Shown piece by piece: positions 43,301 to 53,291 of a stretch of 64,000 bases of DNA. A program made the translations under genes and the position numbers. Position 1 is the stretch's first letter. Each line of letters opens with the position of its first letter. Location: assembly GCF_000210295.1 (NCBI RefSeq), contig NC_026741.1:248001-312000 (forward strand), given 5' to 3'. Below the pieces are notes generated by a model. It saw nothing but the letters and a program-made list of their open reading frames with translations. It did not search any database and was not told the DNA's origin. This DNA comes from Trypanosoma brucei gambiense DAL972. Taxonomy: Eukaryota > Euglenozoa > Kinetoplastea > Trypanosomatida > Trypanosomatidae.

Positions 43301-46300
43301 ATTCCCACAACCTTCCTAATATCTCTTTCTCTATGACACGTACAGCCCGCTCCGCCGCTTGAATCCCCCGTTTAAGTCCCTCCCACAAAGAGGCCAGTGG
43401 TTTTTGCACGCTTTTGTTGTGCGCCTCGATGCGTAGCACAGTCATGTGGAGGGTGTGCAACTCGCGAAGAAGGAAATCAAGTCGTTCGAGCTCGCCGTTG
43501 TTGTTCCCAGCCAGCTCGTCAAGGTCACCGCTTAACATCTCTCTGACCTCTGGTAGCGTTACACGAAAGGCACAGAGTGCGTCATTGTCCTGCTTGTCGC
43601 GCACACTAAAGACATTCTCCACCAATGGTCTTGCGTACGCCGTCGGGCACCCTAAGAGTATCGTGTGAACTCCCTCCTCTATCCGACGCGGACTGGGAAT
43701 GTTGACGACCGTAGTGTAGCAACGCGTGGCAGCCTTAGCTTCTTCGTGTAGCATAACCGCAGGAGAAACACAAACCATGAGAAAACTGGGCTTTACAGGC
43801 ACTTCCTGCCCAAATAGTGTACACCTCAAGTTACGCTTTTGCAGCGCCGCCTGCGGTAACGCCTTCAGCAACAACAGTAGAGGTCGCAAACGCTCCAGCA
43901 CAGAAGGGGCATGCACGTCACATATGAGTAGACCGATCCCCGAACTAGCTGCCCTAACCACCTCGTCGCAGAAGTCCTTCTGCATTACGGAAACAACGAC
44001 GCAGTCACCGCAGATGAACGCCAGACAGCGGCCCAAAACCTCTTCAAAAACGTTTGTTACACCGCAAAAGATCGGGCAGTTGGAAAAGATCTTCTGGAGC
44101 AATCCTGCGATGCATTGTCGTTCATAGGCAGAACATGCCGATAGAAGCAAACTTTCGACCGTCTCGTCGACGCTAGGAAACAGCAGTGAAGCTGCGGGGT
44201 CCTCCAAATCCGCCGGGGCCTGGATACCCCAATCACAAAGAAGTGAGTACAGAGCTTTGTGGCAGGACCGTTGCACCTCAAGTGGTAAAGAGGCAAAAAA
44301 CGCAAAATGAGCAGCAACCATAATAACGGCACCCTCACCCTTTGCCATCTCGTTGCACTGCGCCGCAGTTTTGCCTGGTGTATGGAACAAGGAAAACCTA
44401 TCCAGAGCGTCCGTTATAAATTCAAGGGATTTTTGGCGCTTCGTCATATCCACTACCGTCGTTTCTAGGCCCTGGCTCTTCTCATCTACGTTGTTAACTT
44501 CCTGTTCAACACATTCAATTTTCCTTCTGGACTCGGAGACGCCACACCCCGCTTCGTTCTTTCTATCTTCAATAGTTGTGTACTCAAGACGCAAGCTGTC
44601 TAATTCCATCTGTTCAATCTGCAGCTCCTTCTTCACCCGCACAGCCTCCATGACGGACAAAAGGTAATCCGACAAAGCATCAGCAAAGGGTGAAACATCG
44701 GTAAACCGTACACCGCGCAACGAGGAATGGACACTCGCAAGGGACTCGTACGACAAACTCTCATGATCCAAATCTCGGAGCCGGGCGATAAATTTGGATG
44801 CCGTCATGATGCTTCTACCGCGGTCCCACACATCTCTTGTCGACGTTGCACGAAGATCCTCCCCCAACACCCTACAGACAGCCTTTACAAGCAACACGCC
44901 CTTAGGCGAAGGCAAGCTGCTTGCATATTGCCTGATTTGCGCCGTCTTCATTGAACACAAACGAGCTTTTGTAGAGGAAAGACCATCGCTGATACTTTCC
45001 CTCTTTAGGCGAAGCGCGTTTTCCGCCGCGGTCACCAGCGGCAACAAGTCGCATGACTTCCTCTGCAAAAATTCCCACTCACTCTGATGCCGTGTGGCGC
45101 ACTCCTTGGACCTCTCCAACCTAGCCACCAGCTCCCCACGGTGCTGGACAACGGTCACCTTCGTCTCCTCCGCCTCTTTACTTTTGTTGACGTACTCCTG
45201 CATTTTTGTGGGAATGGCGTTGAACAGATCGTCAACTCTAAGGGACTGAGAGACACAATGGCATATCCTAAACAAAGTCCCTCTAAGACGGTTAGCTAGT
45301 GTGGCGAACTCCTGCAACTGCTCAACAGAAATCTCGGTGTTTGTTCGTAGACAAAAAAATATGTCACATAGAAGCTGAGAGTAGGGACGTCCCAGTAGCG
45401 TCTCCGTATCCATAGGAACTCCCAAAAAGCAGGGTATGGACTCCACAGGTGCATCCTTTCCACGACCTTCTCCCCCTGGCGGTACATCCGCACTTTCGGC
45501 CCTCCCCGTTTCTGGTACGACAAATGTCGCCTTCTCGCTGCGGATCACCACATCGACATGTTCTCTCAGCATATCCGGGGCGTGCAGCACCACGGGAAGC
45601 ATTTGCAGTACGAAAGGAATCACAGTGCCCAGACGCCTCATTTCCTCAAAGCTAACAAAATGTGCTACAATACTCAAACGGGAGGAAATGCGTTCCCGCA
45701 ACTGCACCTCTTCCGCAGGAGTGAGTTTCCCACTTTGGCGTTGTATGCCCCGCCGTCCGTGTAATAGGTACAGCTGCTCTTCAACAGAAAACAGTTGCCT
45801 AACATTACCACCGCGCAGTGTGTAATAAAGAAGACTCAGTGGCCAAACCAGTGTTAGCACCTCATTAGGAACAAACACCACCATGCGACTCCCGCTACGG
45901 CAGGTGCCTTGCAGGATTTCAATGAGTTCTCGAGTAAACGAATTCTTCGCATCCGGAGCAACAAAATCAGACCGCAATGACCTCAAGTTCACGCCCCTTC
46001 CGGTGGCCCACACGTGCAGTGCTCGACGGATGCCAATGCCGTAGGCCCCAACAAGAGCAACATGAGAGCCTTCCTGTCTCAAACAATGGTGCACATCTGA
46101 TATCAACGAAACCGTCCAATGTGGGGTGCAATTCACATGCGGCGCCCCCCCAACGGCTGCCTGCTGCTGTGCCTCCTTTGTGGACGGCGATTCCATACGC
46201 GACTTGCCCGTCGATATATAAGGTGATTCACTACGGATCTCATCGACAAGGGCAGGCGGCATCATCACGTCGTGCTTCTCCAGCCATTTCCTGATGACGT

Positions 46301-49300
46301 CGTGTCCCACTGATGGATACTCAAGGCTGTTCAACACCTCAGTTACGTAGGTTTCGTCAGCACCCTCGCGCTGGCGTGCGCCAGGGGAGTACCGCATGGT
46401 CTCCTTCGCCATCTTAAGAAGCTCAGCCATTAACTCTTCTCGGCGGCCTTCGCCAGCAATAAGAGGCATGAAAAACGTGTAAACCGAATGGTATATACCC
46501 TTTACGATACTCGCCTCATCTAACTGAGTGGAAAGAATACGCAACACCTTGTCCACAACCCTGAGAAGAACGTAAGGATAGGGTAACTGTGATTGATTGT
46601 CGGCCCTGTCATCAGAAAAACTCAGGAGAGACGTGTCTTCGAATGCACAAATCCCGTCGATGCTCGCCAGTGTACTCTTCAGCCGATCTAAACCCGAGTG
46701 GTTGTCCCCGAGCAGCGAATTTATGAAGTGGAAAGCCATACTCTGCGAGGCAATGAGAAAGTCGCCCACGCCCTTCAAAAACCCCTCTCCGCGCCGTACG
46801 CCCCTTGTTTTGCCAATAAGTTTCTCCACTTCATGCAGTATTTCATCCTCAATAAAATCTGGTATCATTATCCGAAGGACGCTGTTTTCCACCTCAGGTT
46901 CGTGAGGCGGTGTCGGTAACGAGGTTCCTACACATATAACATCCTTTATGGGCACGTAGCCCTTTGACGGTGTGCACAGAGCAGAGTAGTGGTCAATGAA
47001 AGCGAAGACACACATGGCTTGGGGATATCCCATTTCTCCAACGAGGTGGACATCATCAACACATAGCACTAACCTCTGCCCAGATGAAGGTACATATGTG
47101 TTGTGTTGGGAGCGAGAAAGACCCTGAAGCAATGCATCCTGTACATCTCCAGCGGTGCACGCTACCGTGTTGTGAACCAACTCATATGCCCACCGGCTGC
47201 TACACCGCATGTGATTTAAGAGAGTCGACTTCCCCTGACCCCGCTCCCCCACAAGCAGAACTGGCTGGCCCACCGCGGCCATATATTCTAAGTGCATTAG
47301 CGTCCGCTGTCGTGAACGCAAGGGGAAAAAGTACGTCCACGCGTGTTGTTTAAAGTTTACACCCGGATCCCTGGACGCCCACGGGGTAGGAAACCCAACA
47401 TCACTAGCCTCCTTGCCCAATTTCTTCCACCCAAATGGTGTCGCAATATAGTTCAAAAGGTCGTCGTCTGGTGGAAATATAACATTCTCATCCACACCTA
47501 TATGCTGTGCCACAGCTGTTAGGCCACTTTGCGACTTCTTAAACGCAACAATACCCGTAGAGATTTCGCTTACTTGCATGCATAACATAACCGACCAGCA
47601 GGTCGCAAAAACAGCGCACTGAGATGCGAAAACATCATCGCTTGAATGTTCGCCCTCCGCCTTGCCACACGATCGCGCAAACGCATACCATCGCTTGTAA
47701 AACCTGGAGCAGCGGCACACAACGCCGAACACATCTTCGTCTAAACTAGAAATCCTTGGCACTGCGCTCACGTCGAGCACAGCCTCGATAAGTGCCGATA
47801 TTACAGGGAATGCCGCGCCTGGGCTACAGTTCGGATCGCTGTAGAGTTCATTTTTTAGCAAATCCTTCCATCCAGACGGCTCCGGCAGGGCATATATAGC
47901 CACCTCACTCACTATACGTGGATTGGCAGATTCTAAGGTAGTAACCACAGTGATAATGCGTGTTGACGAACCTTGTATAAAATCCGGGCCAGAGTACGAC
48001 CGGACTCTTACATGCGCTGCGCTCTCCAAAAAAGTGGGTACATCCACCACGTTCGTGTGTTCCATCACAATCGTATGAGTCGATATCGGGTCCCACTTCC
48101 TAGCAATGGAAACAAGTAAACCAGGTCGGGATTCGTCGCCATACACTTCCGCCGAGCATAGAAGCCGGTGGGAAAGGACAATATAGTGCGTGTCCCCGAC
48201 CCAACTCTTCCACAACGGGGTCTTCCCGGAATATGCAGACCCCACGAGCATGACGTTTTTGTTGAATTTCATGAAGTAGGTAAAACGTTCCAAACAACTA
48301 TCGAACCCCAACTTTGACTTGAACTTCTCCAATACCTCCTCCAAGACGTGTCGCGGGATCCCAAGTGTGTGAACAACGTTCCACTCGAAGAGTTTCAGCA
48401 GTCGCTCGTCCGACTCAATAACGTGCCAAAACTGCCGCAAAAATGCCGAGCACAGACTTTCAGCCATTGTCCCCGTTTTGCAGTCAGCAGCGTCTCGAAT
48501 TACCGACAAGAAACTCCTGCTCGTGAAGACAGCAGGCAACATCGCAACAAACTGGGAAAACATTGTGGCCAGTCTTTGCCCAATACTTGCGAAATGAGGC
48601 ACCCCAAGTGCCTGGAGCGTACCCTGGGCGAGCAACCCTAGGTCCACAGAAGGTACATAAATCGGTCGAAAGGCAAGACTGAGAGCGGTGGGTATTTCAT
48701 CGAGCTCACGTGTTGTGAGAACAACATGAAAGCACTCATGCCTGATGGCACATATAGAATTATCGCCTGCCTGAAACTCTACCGTTGACATACCACCGTC
48801 ATTGTGTCTCTTTTCATTGCGACATGCTGACTCAACACCTTTGAGAAGCGCTGAGACTGAATCGGCTAACTCCCTGCCCAGAAGTTCAATGTCCTTTAGG
48901 CACAATATCACTCCCGCGCCCAAGCAACCACGTAAGGCACGCACAATGCCCTCGAATGGCAGAGTCGGATGGCATTGGAGGAACCAACAGAAGCGGCCCA
49001 AGTACTGTGCATAATATTCTAGCTCCGAGTTTTCGTTGTTCTTCCCGATAAGAATAGGGAAGGAAGATGCTCTTATCGACATAAGCATGCTGCACAATCC
49101 CTTCTCAACATACTCAGGAGTCAAAATGGGAATGTTATAGTCTCCAAAAAACTCCATACCGTAGGGTAACTGAAGGCCCATCATCTGTACAACAATTTTT
49201 CCGCCTTCCAGCAACGTTTGCACCATCGCTGTGGCTTTAAGATCCTCCAGCGTTTCAACACCGGATTTGCTGACCAGTCGCAGTTCATCCCGGTACCGTA

Positions 49301-52300
49301 AGAGAGAGGTAATGGCAGTACTAAGGATTCTCTGAACTCTGGCACCTAAGGTATCATCAGCAAGTCGTACATATTCTTCCAAAACATCTTTTGAACGGCG
49401 GGTATATGCGTTCATGCCTGCCGTGCCAGCAACAGAAACAGCCTCCCGCAGGTCATGGTGACAGATTGTGCGAAGAGCTACATCGATCACCTGTACGCAT
49501 GAATCACCCAACCAAACCAAGGTATCCATGCGGTAATGATTTTCCACCGACATTTTTATTTCGTTGAGAAGTGAGGAACGTAACGTTCTGTCAAACGTTT
49601 TCATCCATTGTTCAACAGGTAGAGGTGATAACTCAATGGGGGTGTCCGTTCTAAGCACAGAACCATCAGTAGTAATAAACGACGTCACAACATTTCCCTC
49701 CAGATTAACGTCACAAACCCTGCTGTACAATGTTGTAAGATGGCGCTTCAGTTTTGTTGCGTTGTGAACGGACAAGAACGACAACAACGACTCATCATCC
49801 ATGAGATAAAAACGTGGGAACACCTCCCGCTTCGCGTCAAGTGAAGATGCAAGAATTTTTCGAACATCACCTAAAATTGTACGAGCCAAAGTGACCTGGT
49901 CTTGTATATTCTCCTGCATCATGGCCGTAAAAAGAGTGTACTGAGCTTTCCGCAAAGTCGCTGCCAGTGACTTGAAAGTATCACTAGTAGATGACACCTT
50001 CTCACGCAATAATTTTAGGTCTCGAGGAGTGAGTCCTATAAAATCTTCGTCCGTTGTGGTTTCAAGGGTTATTCCAAACGGTAGCACCTCCTTCCACTCT
50101 TTCTCGACGTCCTCCCACGTTAGTAATGTCTCCTTCATTCGTTGCACAACAGAATCGAACTCCATTACGGAACTTATGGTATACTGGCTAAGATGTTCAA
50201 CTTGACGTAAAGCACTTAACTCGTGTGAGAATGCTTCCAACTGTGAAGATATCGAGGTCCTGCATCTAGGCGAAAGAATGAGGGCATCATTGGATCCTTC
50301 GGCAACTTCAAAGACAAAGCGTGTTTTCTTCGCGTCACTCTTCATGCGCTCCAAAGTAGCCTCCGCCTCAAAATCTAAAAAAGCGGGGTCTACAATTAGT
50401 TTTATCTCGTCAAGGTGATCAATGATACCATTCTCAAGTAATTGCTTTAGTGTGACGTTAGAATCAATCTGAGTCGACTGCTTTCTGCCAAGCTGGAGAA
50501 TCCTCCCTATCTCCTTCCAGTGATTTTTCCGCAAGCCAGGTGTTGATAAGTATGCCAAAAGAGTCTGCAGAGACTCGAAGTCTGCCAACACCTGTTCTTG
50601 CTGCCTCCCTAGACACACTAAACCCGGATATCCCCGTAGATTCCGAACTGAGGAATGAAGGAGCCTTCTGCATCGCTGGACTTCATCGATAGTTTTCTCA
50701 CTGTTCAGGGCACTGAGAGGAATTATATAGTAATCCTTGACCCGAGTCGAATCAAAAACGCTGCACCAAAACTGTTCCAGAACGTCAAAAACACGCAACA
50801 CGGGATGTACGTCATCAAATGTCTCGACAGTTTCGAGACCAAGTGACCTTTCGCAATAAAAGACGTGGTCAATTCCCTTGACGACGTCGTCAACAATAAC
50901 TCGCAGCTCCTCACATGTTTGCGCACATATGTCACAAACATCAACACTGAGAAGTCCCAATAACTCAATCACACCATTACGGACCACAGTTATTTTACCA
51001 TGCAAGTCATTGCGGTACTCAACTAACTGAACAACCAAAGCAGGTTTCCTCTCAGCGCAAGCCTTCTTCGCATTGTTTGTTAACACGAGAAGCTCGTTGG
51101 GACATCGCATGAGCTCTGCTGCTACTTCATATAGTTGAGAATCTGCTGGTATGAGAAGCTTTTCTAAGTAACTAAAGAACTCGACAGCCCTTCTGCAATC
51201 ACCTGCCTCTATCTGCTTTGATAAATGTTCTGCATATGTAATATCAGATTGCAATTTCTCCAGCTCCTCAACACTGTTTGGAATTACCGATAACTGATCG
51301 TTGTAACTACGGCATTTCTCCAATGATGAGCGTATGAAAGACAAAATGTCTTTCTGAACCATGTTCAAAAAGCTTTTCAAGTAAGAAGACCATTGTTTTA
51401 CGTACCATTTCTTCACATCAGTGCAGTTAATAGCAATGCAGCCGCAAAACACCACATCAGGTGATATTTTCCCCACTTCTAATATGGTCTCGCGAAGCAA
51501 ATTCACATTGCTTACAACTTCTTCCTCCGAGCATTTGGTGAAGCACACTCCGTTTAGTGTCGGCATACGAGCAAACATCGAGTACTTCTCCGTTAAGTCC
51601 TCAACTACGGTACATGCTGCTCCTAGGTACCTTATTAGGGTTGCTTTTCCTGGAAAGCTGTCGTCGTCAAACAAATTTAGGGAGTGTCTCTCAAACTGAA
51701 TCGTTCGCATAATAACAGTTTCCGGAGTAGGAAGGTTGTTTGCGCTGTCGAGTAATTCGTCCAGCAGATCAGCGATACCAAAATGAAGTTGAGCGAACGA
51801 TGGAGAACTTGGTAAACCACAACCACCAACGACAAAATACACCTCAATAAGGGACATTTTCCGTGCCTTCAACGGTGTCACTATACGATCCCCACCAGTA
51901 GCGAAGAATGATACTAAATCATCAATTGCATCGGATATAAGAATCCTGATACGGTTGGTTAAAAATATACGTACCATCAAAAATACACGCCACAGTTCAC
52001 TCTCTTTTAAATCATTCAAATCCATCGACAAAAGCGTACCTGCCTCGGGGATCGTGGTAAATAAAAGTTGTTCCACCTCCGTATAGAACTCAATCCTTAT
52101 TCTGGTGAACGCCGCCCTCATAGAACATCCCAGCTGAGAAAGGAAATCATCCGCGTCTGTTCGCCAGTTGAAGGTGGTTGTGTTGAAAACAGCAAGCCTC
52201 TCAAAACGATCCGACCACAAGTGGTGTAACCTCACAAAAAAATCATTTTTCCCCTCAGACCATATAAGCGAGTGTTTTAGACAATAAAGGGAGTCGTTAA

Positions 52301-53045
52301 ATGCTAAAAATCCCCCGTGGTCAGAGCCGTCATCCCGTCCATTGTCTTCTTCGAATCTTTTGATATCTTCATTGCGACAAACGAGGCGCAAGGGTGCCAT
52401 TATCCTGCGGAAAAGGGAATTGAGATTCATATAATCATAAATAGCTTCGACACAGACCCTAATATACACCTGTTCAATCTCTTTCATTGTCCTTTCAACA
52501 ACATCCCGATGGTCAGCAGTTGTTCCTTGAGTTGCTAATATGACTATTCGTCTCAAACAACCCGTTTCATGAGTTATACATCCTTTGGCTACATTCTCAT
52601 ATAAATCAATGAGCAATGATGTCCTAAAATCACGGCCACTTTTACCGGGGGTGCACAAAGCCTCCTCGCTAATCCCAACAGGAACTCGAACCGAACGTCT
52701 CTGCGATTGTAACTGTGACACTTGAATGTACTGCCTCTTTCCATCATAACAAAATGTTCCCACATATGGTGAGTAATGACAACCTATTCTCGAGCTAGGA
52801 GATGATGATGCCTTCTTCCATAAGCAAATCGCGTCGAAAAGATCGCTCTCCTTGAACTCAGGGAAGTGAAGAACTTCGGTTCGTCCCGTGTAGTCGGGCG
52901 CTATGCCAAACGAACCGAAGCCAAAAGTCTCACCAAACCCTGCATCCGTGGCAACAGTGATAAATGGTCGCGGAATACCATCTAGAAAATAGGCAAGGAC
53001 CTTTTCAAAACGAATCTGTCCACCACAATCCCGCCTGTAATTCAT
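40371..53045 (-). CDS. Divergent dynein heavy chain with degenerate AAA1
   Basis: The product is 4224 residues. Three upstream codons start with TTG, so the ATG at 53045 is used. Length and order fit dynein heavy chains: a long tail, a linker with the hallmark KREVFPRFYLMDDESLL near 1076, six AAA modules, a coiled-coil stalk (about 2600-2710 and 2815-2880) around a microtubule-binding-like domain beginning SLPSPKGVLLVKAVCRVLGE, then AAA5 (EVPVKPSFLMVCVSP near 3085), AAA6 and a C-terminal domain. AAA2 keeps GSAYSGKT (1602-1609). AAA3 keeps GERGQGKS (K1939) and CVDDVHL. AAA4 reads GAYGIGIRR, without Lys. At AAA1 the usual GPAGTGKTE becomes ILIGKNNENSEL (G1334) and the usual CFDEFNR becomes CLKDIEL (K1384, D1385). 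The normal motor ATPase site is therefore missing. Axonemal versus cytoplasmic class cannot be told. Confidence 0.93.
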   Translation of the reverse strand: MNYRRDCGGQIRFEKVLAYFLDGIPRPFITVATDAGFGETFGFGSFGIAPDYTGRTEVLHFPEFKESDLFDAICLWKKASSSPSSRIGCHYSPYVGTFCYDGKRQYIQVSQLQSQRRSVRVPVGISEEALCTPGKSGRDFRTSLLIDLYENVAKGCITHETGCLRRIVILATQGTTADHRDVVERTMKEIEQVYIRVCVEAIYDYMNLNSLFRRIMAPLRLVCRNEDIKRFEEDNGRDDGSDHGGFLAFNDSLYCLKHSLIWSEGKNDFFVRLHHLWSDRFERLAVFNTTTFNWRTDADDFLSQLGCSMRAAFTRIRIEFYTEVEQLLFTTIPEAGTLLSMDLNDLKESELWRVFLMVRIFLTNRIRILISDAIDDLVSFFATGGDRIVTPLKARKMSLIEVYFVVGGCGLPSSPSFAQLHFGIADLLDELLDSANNLPTPETVIMRTIQFERHSLNLFDDDSFPGKATLIRYLGAACTVVEDLTEKYSMFARMPTLNGVCFTKCSEEEVVSNVNLLRETILEVGKISPDVVFCGCIAINCTDVKKWYVKQWSSYLKSFLNMVQKDILSFIRSSLEKCRSYNDQLSVIPNSVEELEKLQSDITYAEHLSKQIEAGDCRRAVEFFSYLEKLLIPADSQLYEVAAELMRCPNELLVLTNNAKKACAERKPALVVQLVEYRNDLHGKITVVRNGVIELLGLLSVDVCDICAQTCEELRVIVDDVVKGIDHVFYCERSLGLETVETFDDVHPVLRVFDVLEQFWCSVFDSTRVKDYYIIPLSALNSEKTIDEVQRCRRLLHSSVRNLRGYPGLVCLGRQQEQVLADFESLQTLLAYLSTPGLRKNHWKEIGRILQLGRKQSTQIDSNVTLKQLLENGIIDHLDEIKLIVDPAFLDFEAEATLERMKSDAKKTRFVFEVAEGSNDALILSPRCRTSISSQLEAFSHELSALRQVEHLSQYTISSVMEFDSVVQRMKETLLTWEDVEKEWKEVLPFGITLETTTDEDFIGLTPRDLKLLREKVSSTSDTFKSLAATLRKAQYTLFTAMMQENIQDQVTLARTILGDVRKILASSLDAKREVFPRFYLMDDESLLSFLSVHNATKLKRHLTTLYSRVCDVNLEGNVVTSFITTDGSVLRTDTPIELSPLPVEQWMKTFDRTLRSSLLNEIKMSVENHYRMDTLVWLGDSCVQVIDVALRTICHHDLREAVSVAGTAGMNAYTRRSKDVLEEYVRLADDTLGARVQRILSTAITSLLRYRDELRLVSKSGVETLEDLKATAMVQTLLEGGKIVVQMMGLQLPYGMEFFGDYNIPILTPEYVEKGLCSMLMSIRASSFPILIGKNNENSELEYYAQYLGRFCWFLQCHPTLPFEGIVRALRGCLGAGVILCLKDIELLGRELADSVSALLKGVESACRNEKRHNDGGMSTVEFQAGDNSICAIRHECFHVVLTTRELDEIPTALSLAFRPIYVPSVDLGLLAQGTLQALGVPHFASIGQRLATMFSQFVAMLPAVFTSRSFLSVIRDAADCKTGTMAESLCSAFLRQFWHVIESDERLLKLFEWNVVHTLGIPRHVLEEVLEKFKSKLGFDSCLERFTYFMKFNKNVMLVGSAYSGKTPLWKSWVGDTHYIVLSHRLLCSAEVYGDESRPGLLVSIARKWDPISTHTIVMEHTNVVDVPTFLESAAHVRVRSYSGPDFIQGSSTRIITVVTTLESANPRIVSEVAIYALPEPSGWKDLLKNELYSDPNCSPGAAFPVISALIEAVLDVSAVPRISSLDEDVFGVVCRCSRFYKRWYAFARSCGKAEGEHSSDDVFASQCAVFATCWSVMLCMQVSEISTGIVAFKKSQSGLTAVAQHIGVDENVIFPPDDDLLNYIATPFGWKKLGKEASDVGFPTPWASRDPGVNFKQHAWTYFFPLRSRQRTLMHLEYMAAVGQPVLLVGERGQGKSTLLNHMRCSSRWAYELVHNTVACTAGDVQDALLQGLSRSQHNTYVPSSGQRLVLCVDDVHLVGEMGYPQAMCVFAFIDHYSALCTPSKGYVPIKDVICVGTSLPTPPHEPEVENSVLRIMIPDFIEDEILHEVEKLIGKTRGVRRGEGFLKGVGDFLIASQSMAFHFINSLLGDNHSGLDRLKSTLASIDGICAFEDTSLLSFSDDRADNQSQLPYPYVLLRVVDKVLRILSTQLDEASIVKGIYHSVYTFFMPLIAGEGRREELMAELLKMAKETMRYSPGARQREGADETYVTEVLNSLEYPSVGHDVIRKWLEKHDVMMPPALVDEIRSESPYISTGKSRMESPSTKEAQQQAAVGGAPHVNCTPHWTVSLISDVHHCLRQEGSHVALVGAYGIGIRRALHVWATGRGVNLRSLRSDFVAPDAKNSFTRELIEILQGTCRSGSRMVVFVPNEVLTLVWPLSLLYYTLRGGNVRQLFSVEEQLYLLHGRRGIQRQSGKLTPAEEVQLRERISSRLSIVAHFVSFEEMRRLGTVIPFVLQMLPVVLHAPDMLREHVDVVIRSEKATFVVPETGRAESADVPPGGEGRGKDAPVESIPCFLGVPMDTETLLGRPYSQLLCDIFFCLRTNTEISVEQLQEFATLANRLRGTLFRICHCVSQSLRVDDLFNAIPTKMQEYVNKSKEAEETKVTVVQHRGELVARLERSKECATRHQSEWEFLQRKSCDLLPLVTAAENALRLKRESISDGLSSTKARLCSMKTAQIRQYASSLPSPKGVLLVKAVCRVLGEDLRATSTRDVWDRGRSIMTASKFIARLRDLDHESLSYESLASVHSSLRGVRFTDVSPFADALSDYLLSVMEAVRVKKELQIEQMELDSLRLEYTTIEDRKNEAGCGVSESRRKIECVEQEVNNVDEKSQGLETTVVDMTKRQKSLEFITDALDRFSLFHTPGKTAAQCNEMAKGEGAVIMVAAHFAFFASLPLEVQRSCHKALYSLLCDWGIQAPADLEDPAASLLFPSVDETVESLLLSACSAYERQCIAGLLQKIFSNCPIFCGVTNVFEEVLGRCLAFICGDCVVVSVMQKDFCDEVVRAASSGIGLLICDVHAPSVLERLRPLLLLLKALPQAALQKRNLRCTLFGQEVPVKPSFLMVCVSPAVMLHEEAKAATRCYTTVVNIPSPRRIEEGVHTILLGCPTAYARPLVENVFSVRDKQDNDALCAFRVTLPEVREMLSGDLDELAGNNNGELERLDFLLRELHTLHMTVLRIEAHNKSVQKPLASLWEGLKRGIQAAERAVRVIEKEILGRLWEWRMLEPFIVGATNLSSAYVRRISPGTFDKLPPPQRDFYATVNFVESLVDVMASGWPMELRGIFAWYILSTVVHSCGFMLAHSGVLYSSHITFLTSQQYDVLNRLLTRQNIAADKQTVRNLYESSMDPLLNSIARDNSTLDDTESGLSLESTLFVKDTNTSWVLKAGEELIRFLFQQWMLLNHRACDAVASDLYAAFFTSVKKKVTEEGGLSIYDSLDSQCTNLRYSEEWWQFSGNTSIPLLLKGANTHELVGYVRQRANSASFFFQYLTVTNVRDLDQLVGYVSHSFQQPPTHVVRGHCVMAVFVPPAGVSEEASFLQAISSRFSALWRYGIWGLLRGGGHSTRTPVVLCCTVRGAPNMVRNNVVRAMQEWCFPVVVDSVSPRHQLLSVIGGKVFAPPWKREGVTLLLERECTKSGVSCSHLDSCKRGDRGNTMVTPLGYVLELHAGISAGGAVQRALVEDRGLDNVFTDLYRTDINTDDLLLILRLVSLKQLDDPQEEEPSSKRHPSTTLHAATHTVSSTELKSATLQRRSISERLYRLFNKVAYLVYTSRSERHQGCLLIENMLYERGPLLMLRDDGRLCYSTALDELLREKPTDEVFMATLRRSDKSFLHLCGDDHTIVTYRSMASSALRRSLCGVPFSTRADPLFSTSDGPLCSQGGVDGASQTEPHEDFESNSAVSLLLVWEGVYGEETVRALERAQHKELSSRLRVATAQFRGWQPGSVLSVWLPALQYPKLLLNILLADALERKGDLLSHIEAVLVVTRRYMLLHDDVLLVGAAPSRQLEREVSIQAGWKPCEMRWNKEVGASKHDMDIVIAVRYQSDFTDCASRQPSGVLWDLRSGKKGSEPRQEGSAMCNSVLFLTEPEPPQVCDVVKRSVATVPVVGLDLQWAVSHPLNPDDKPDEATNRVWQPLFELPLYVTVPACERSELNATPPRSVGQRPPGGRGGGRKALASSGPVVDTLGDSLGFFIAVS

Positions 53046-53291
53046 ACTATACAATCCCCTTATAACTTATGAATACTAGAACCCTCCACAAAAATAATAA
53101 TTAATTCGAAAAGAAAAGAAAAATACGGGTGCCCGCCGCGATGGGGCTACAAACCGAAGTACTCCAAGGAAGACCGTTCGTTCACGGAAACACGTGGAAC
53201 GTTAATACGTTATGAACGAACATACAAGTCTAAACAAACGGTCAGAACGCAGTTGAGATTTGTCGTATAACAAAAGAGAGTAAAAGGAACA
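53046..53291 (-). promoter_or_regulatory. Short intergenic region with spliced-leader acceptor tract for the dynein gene
   Basis: On the minus strand a TTTTC-repeat pyrimidine tract at about 53105-53123 precedes several AG dinucleotides and the dynein ATG. This is the expected trans-splicing signal. The segment is only 246 bases and also carries the 3' UTR of the upstream gene. Confidence 0.6.
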
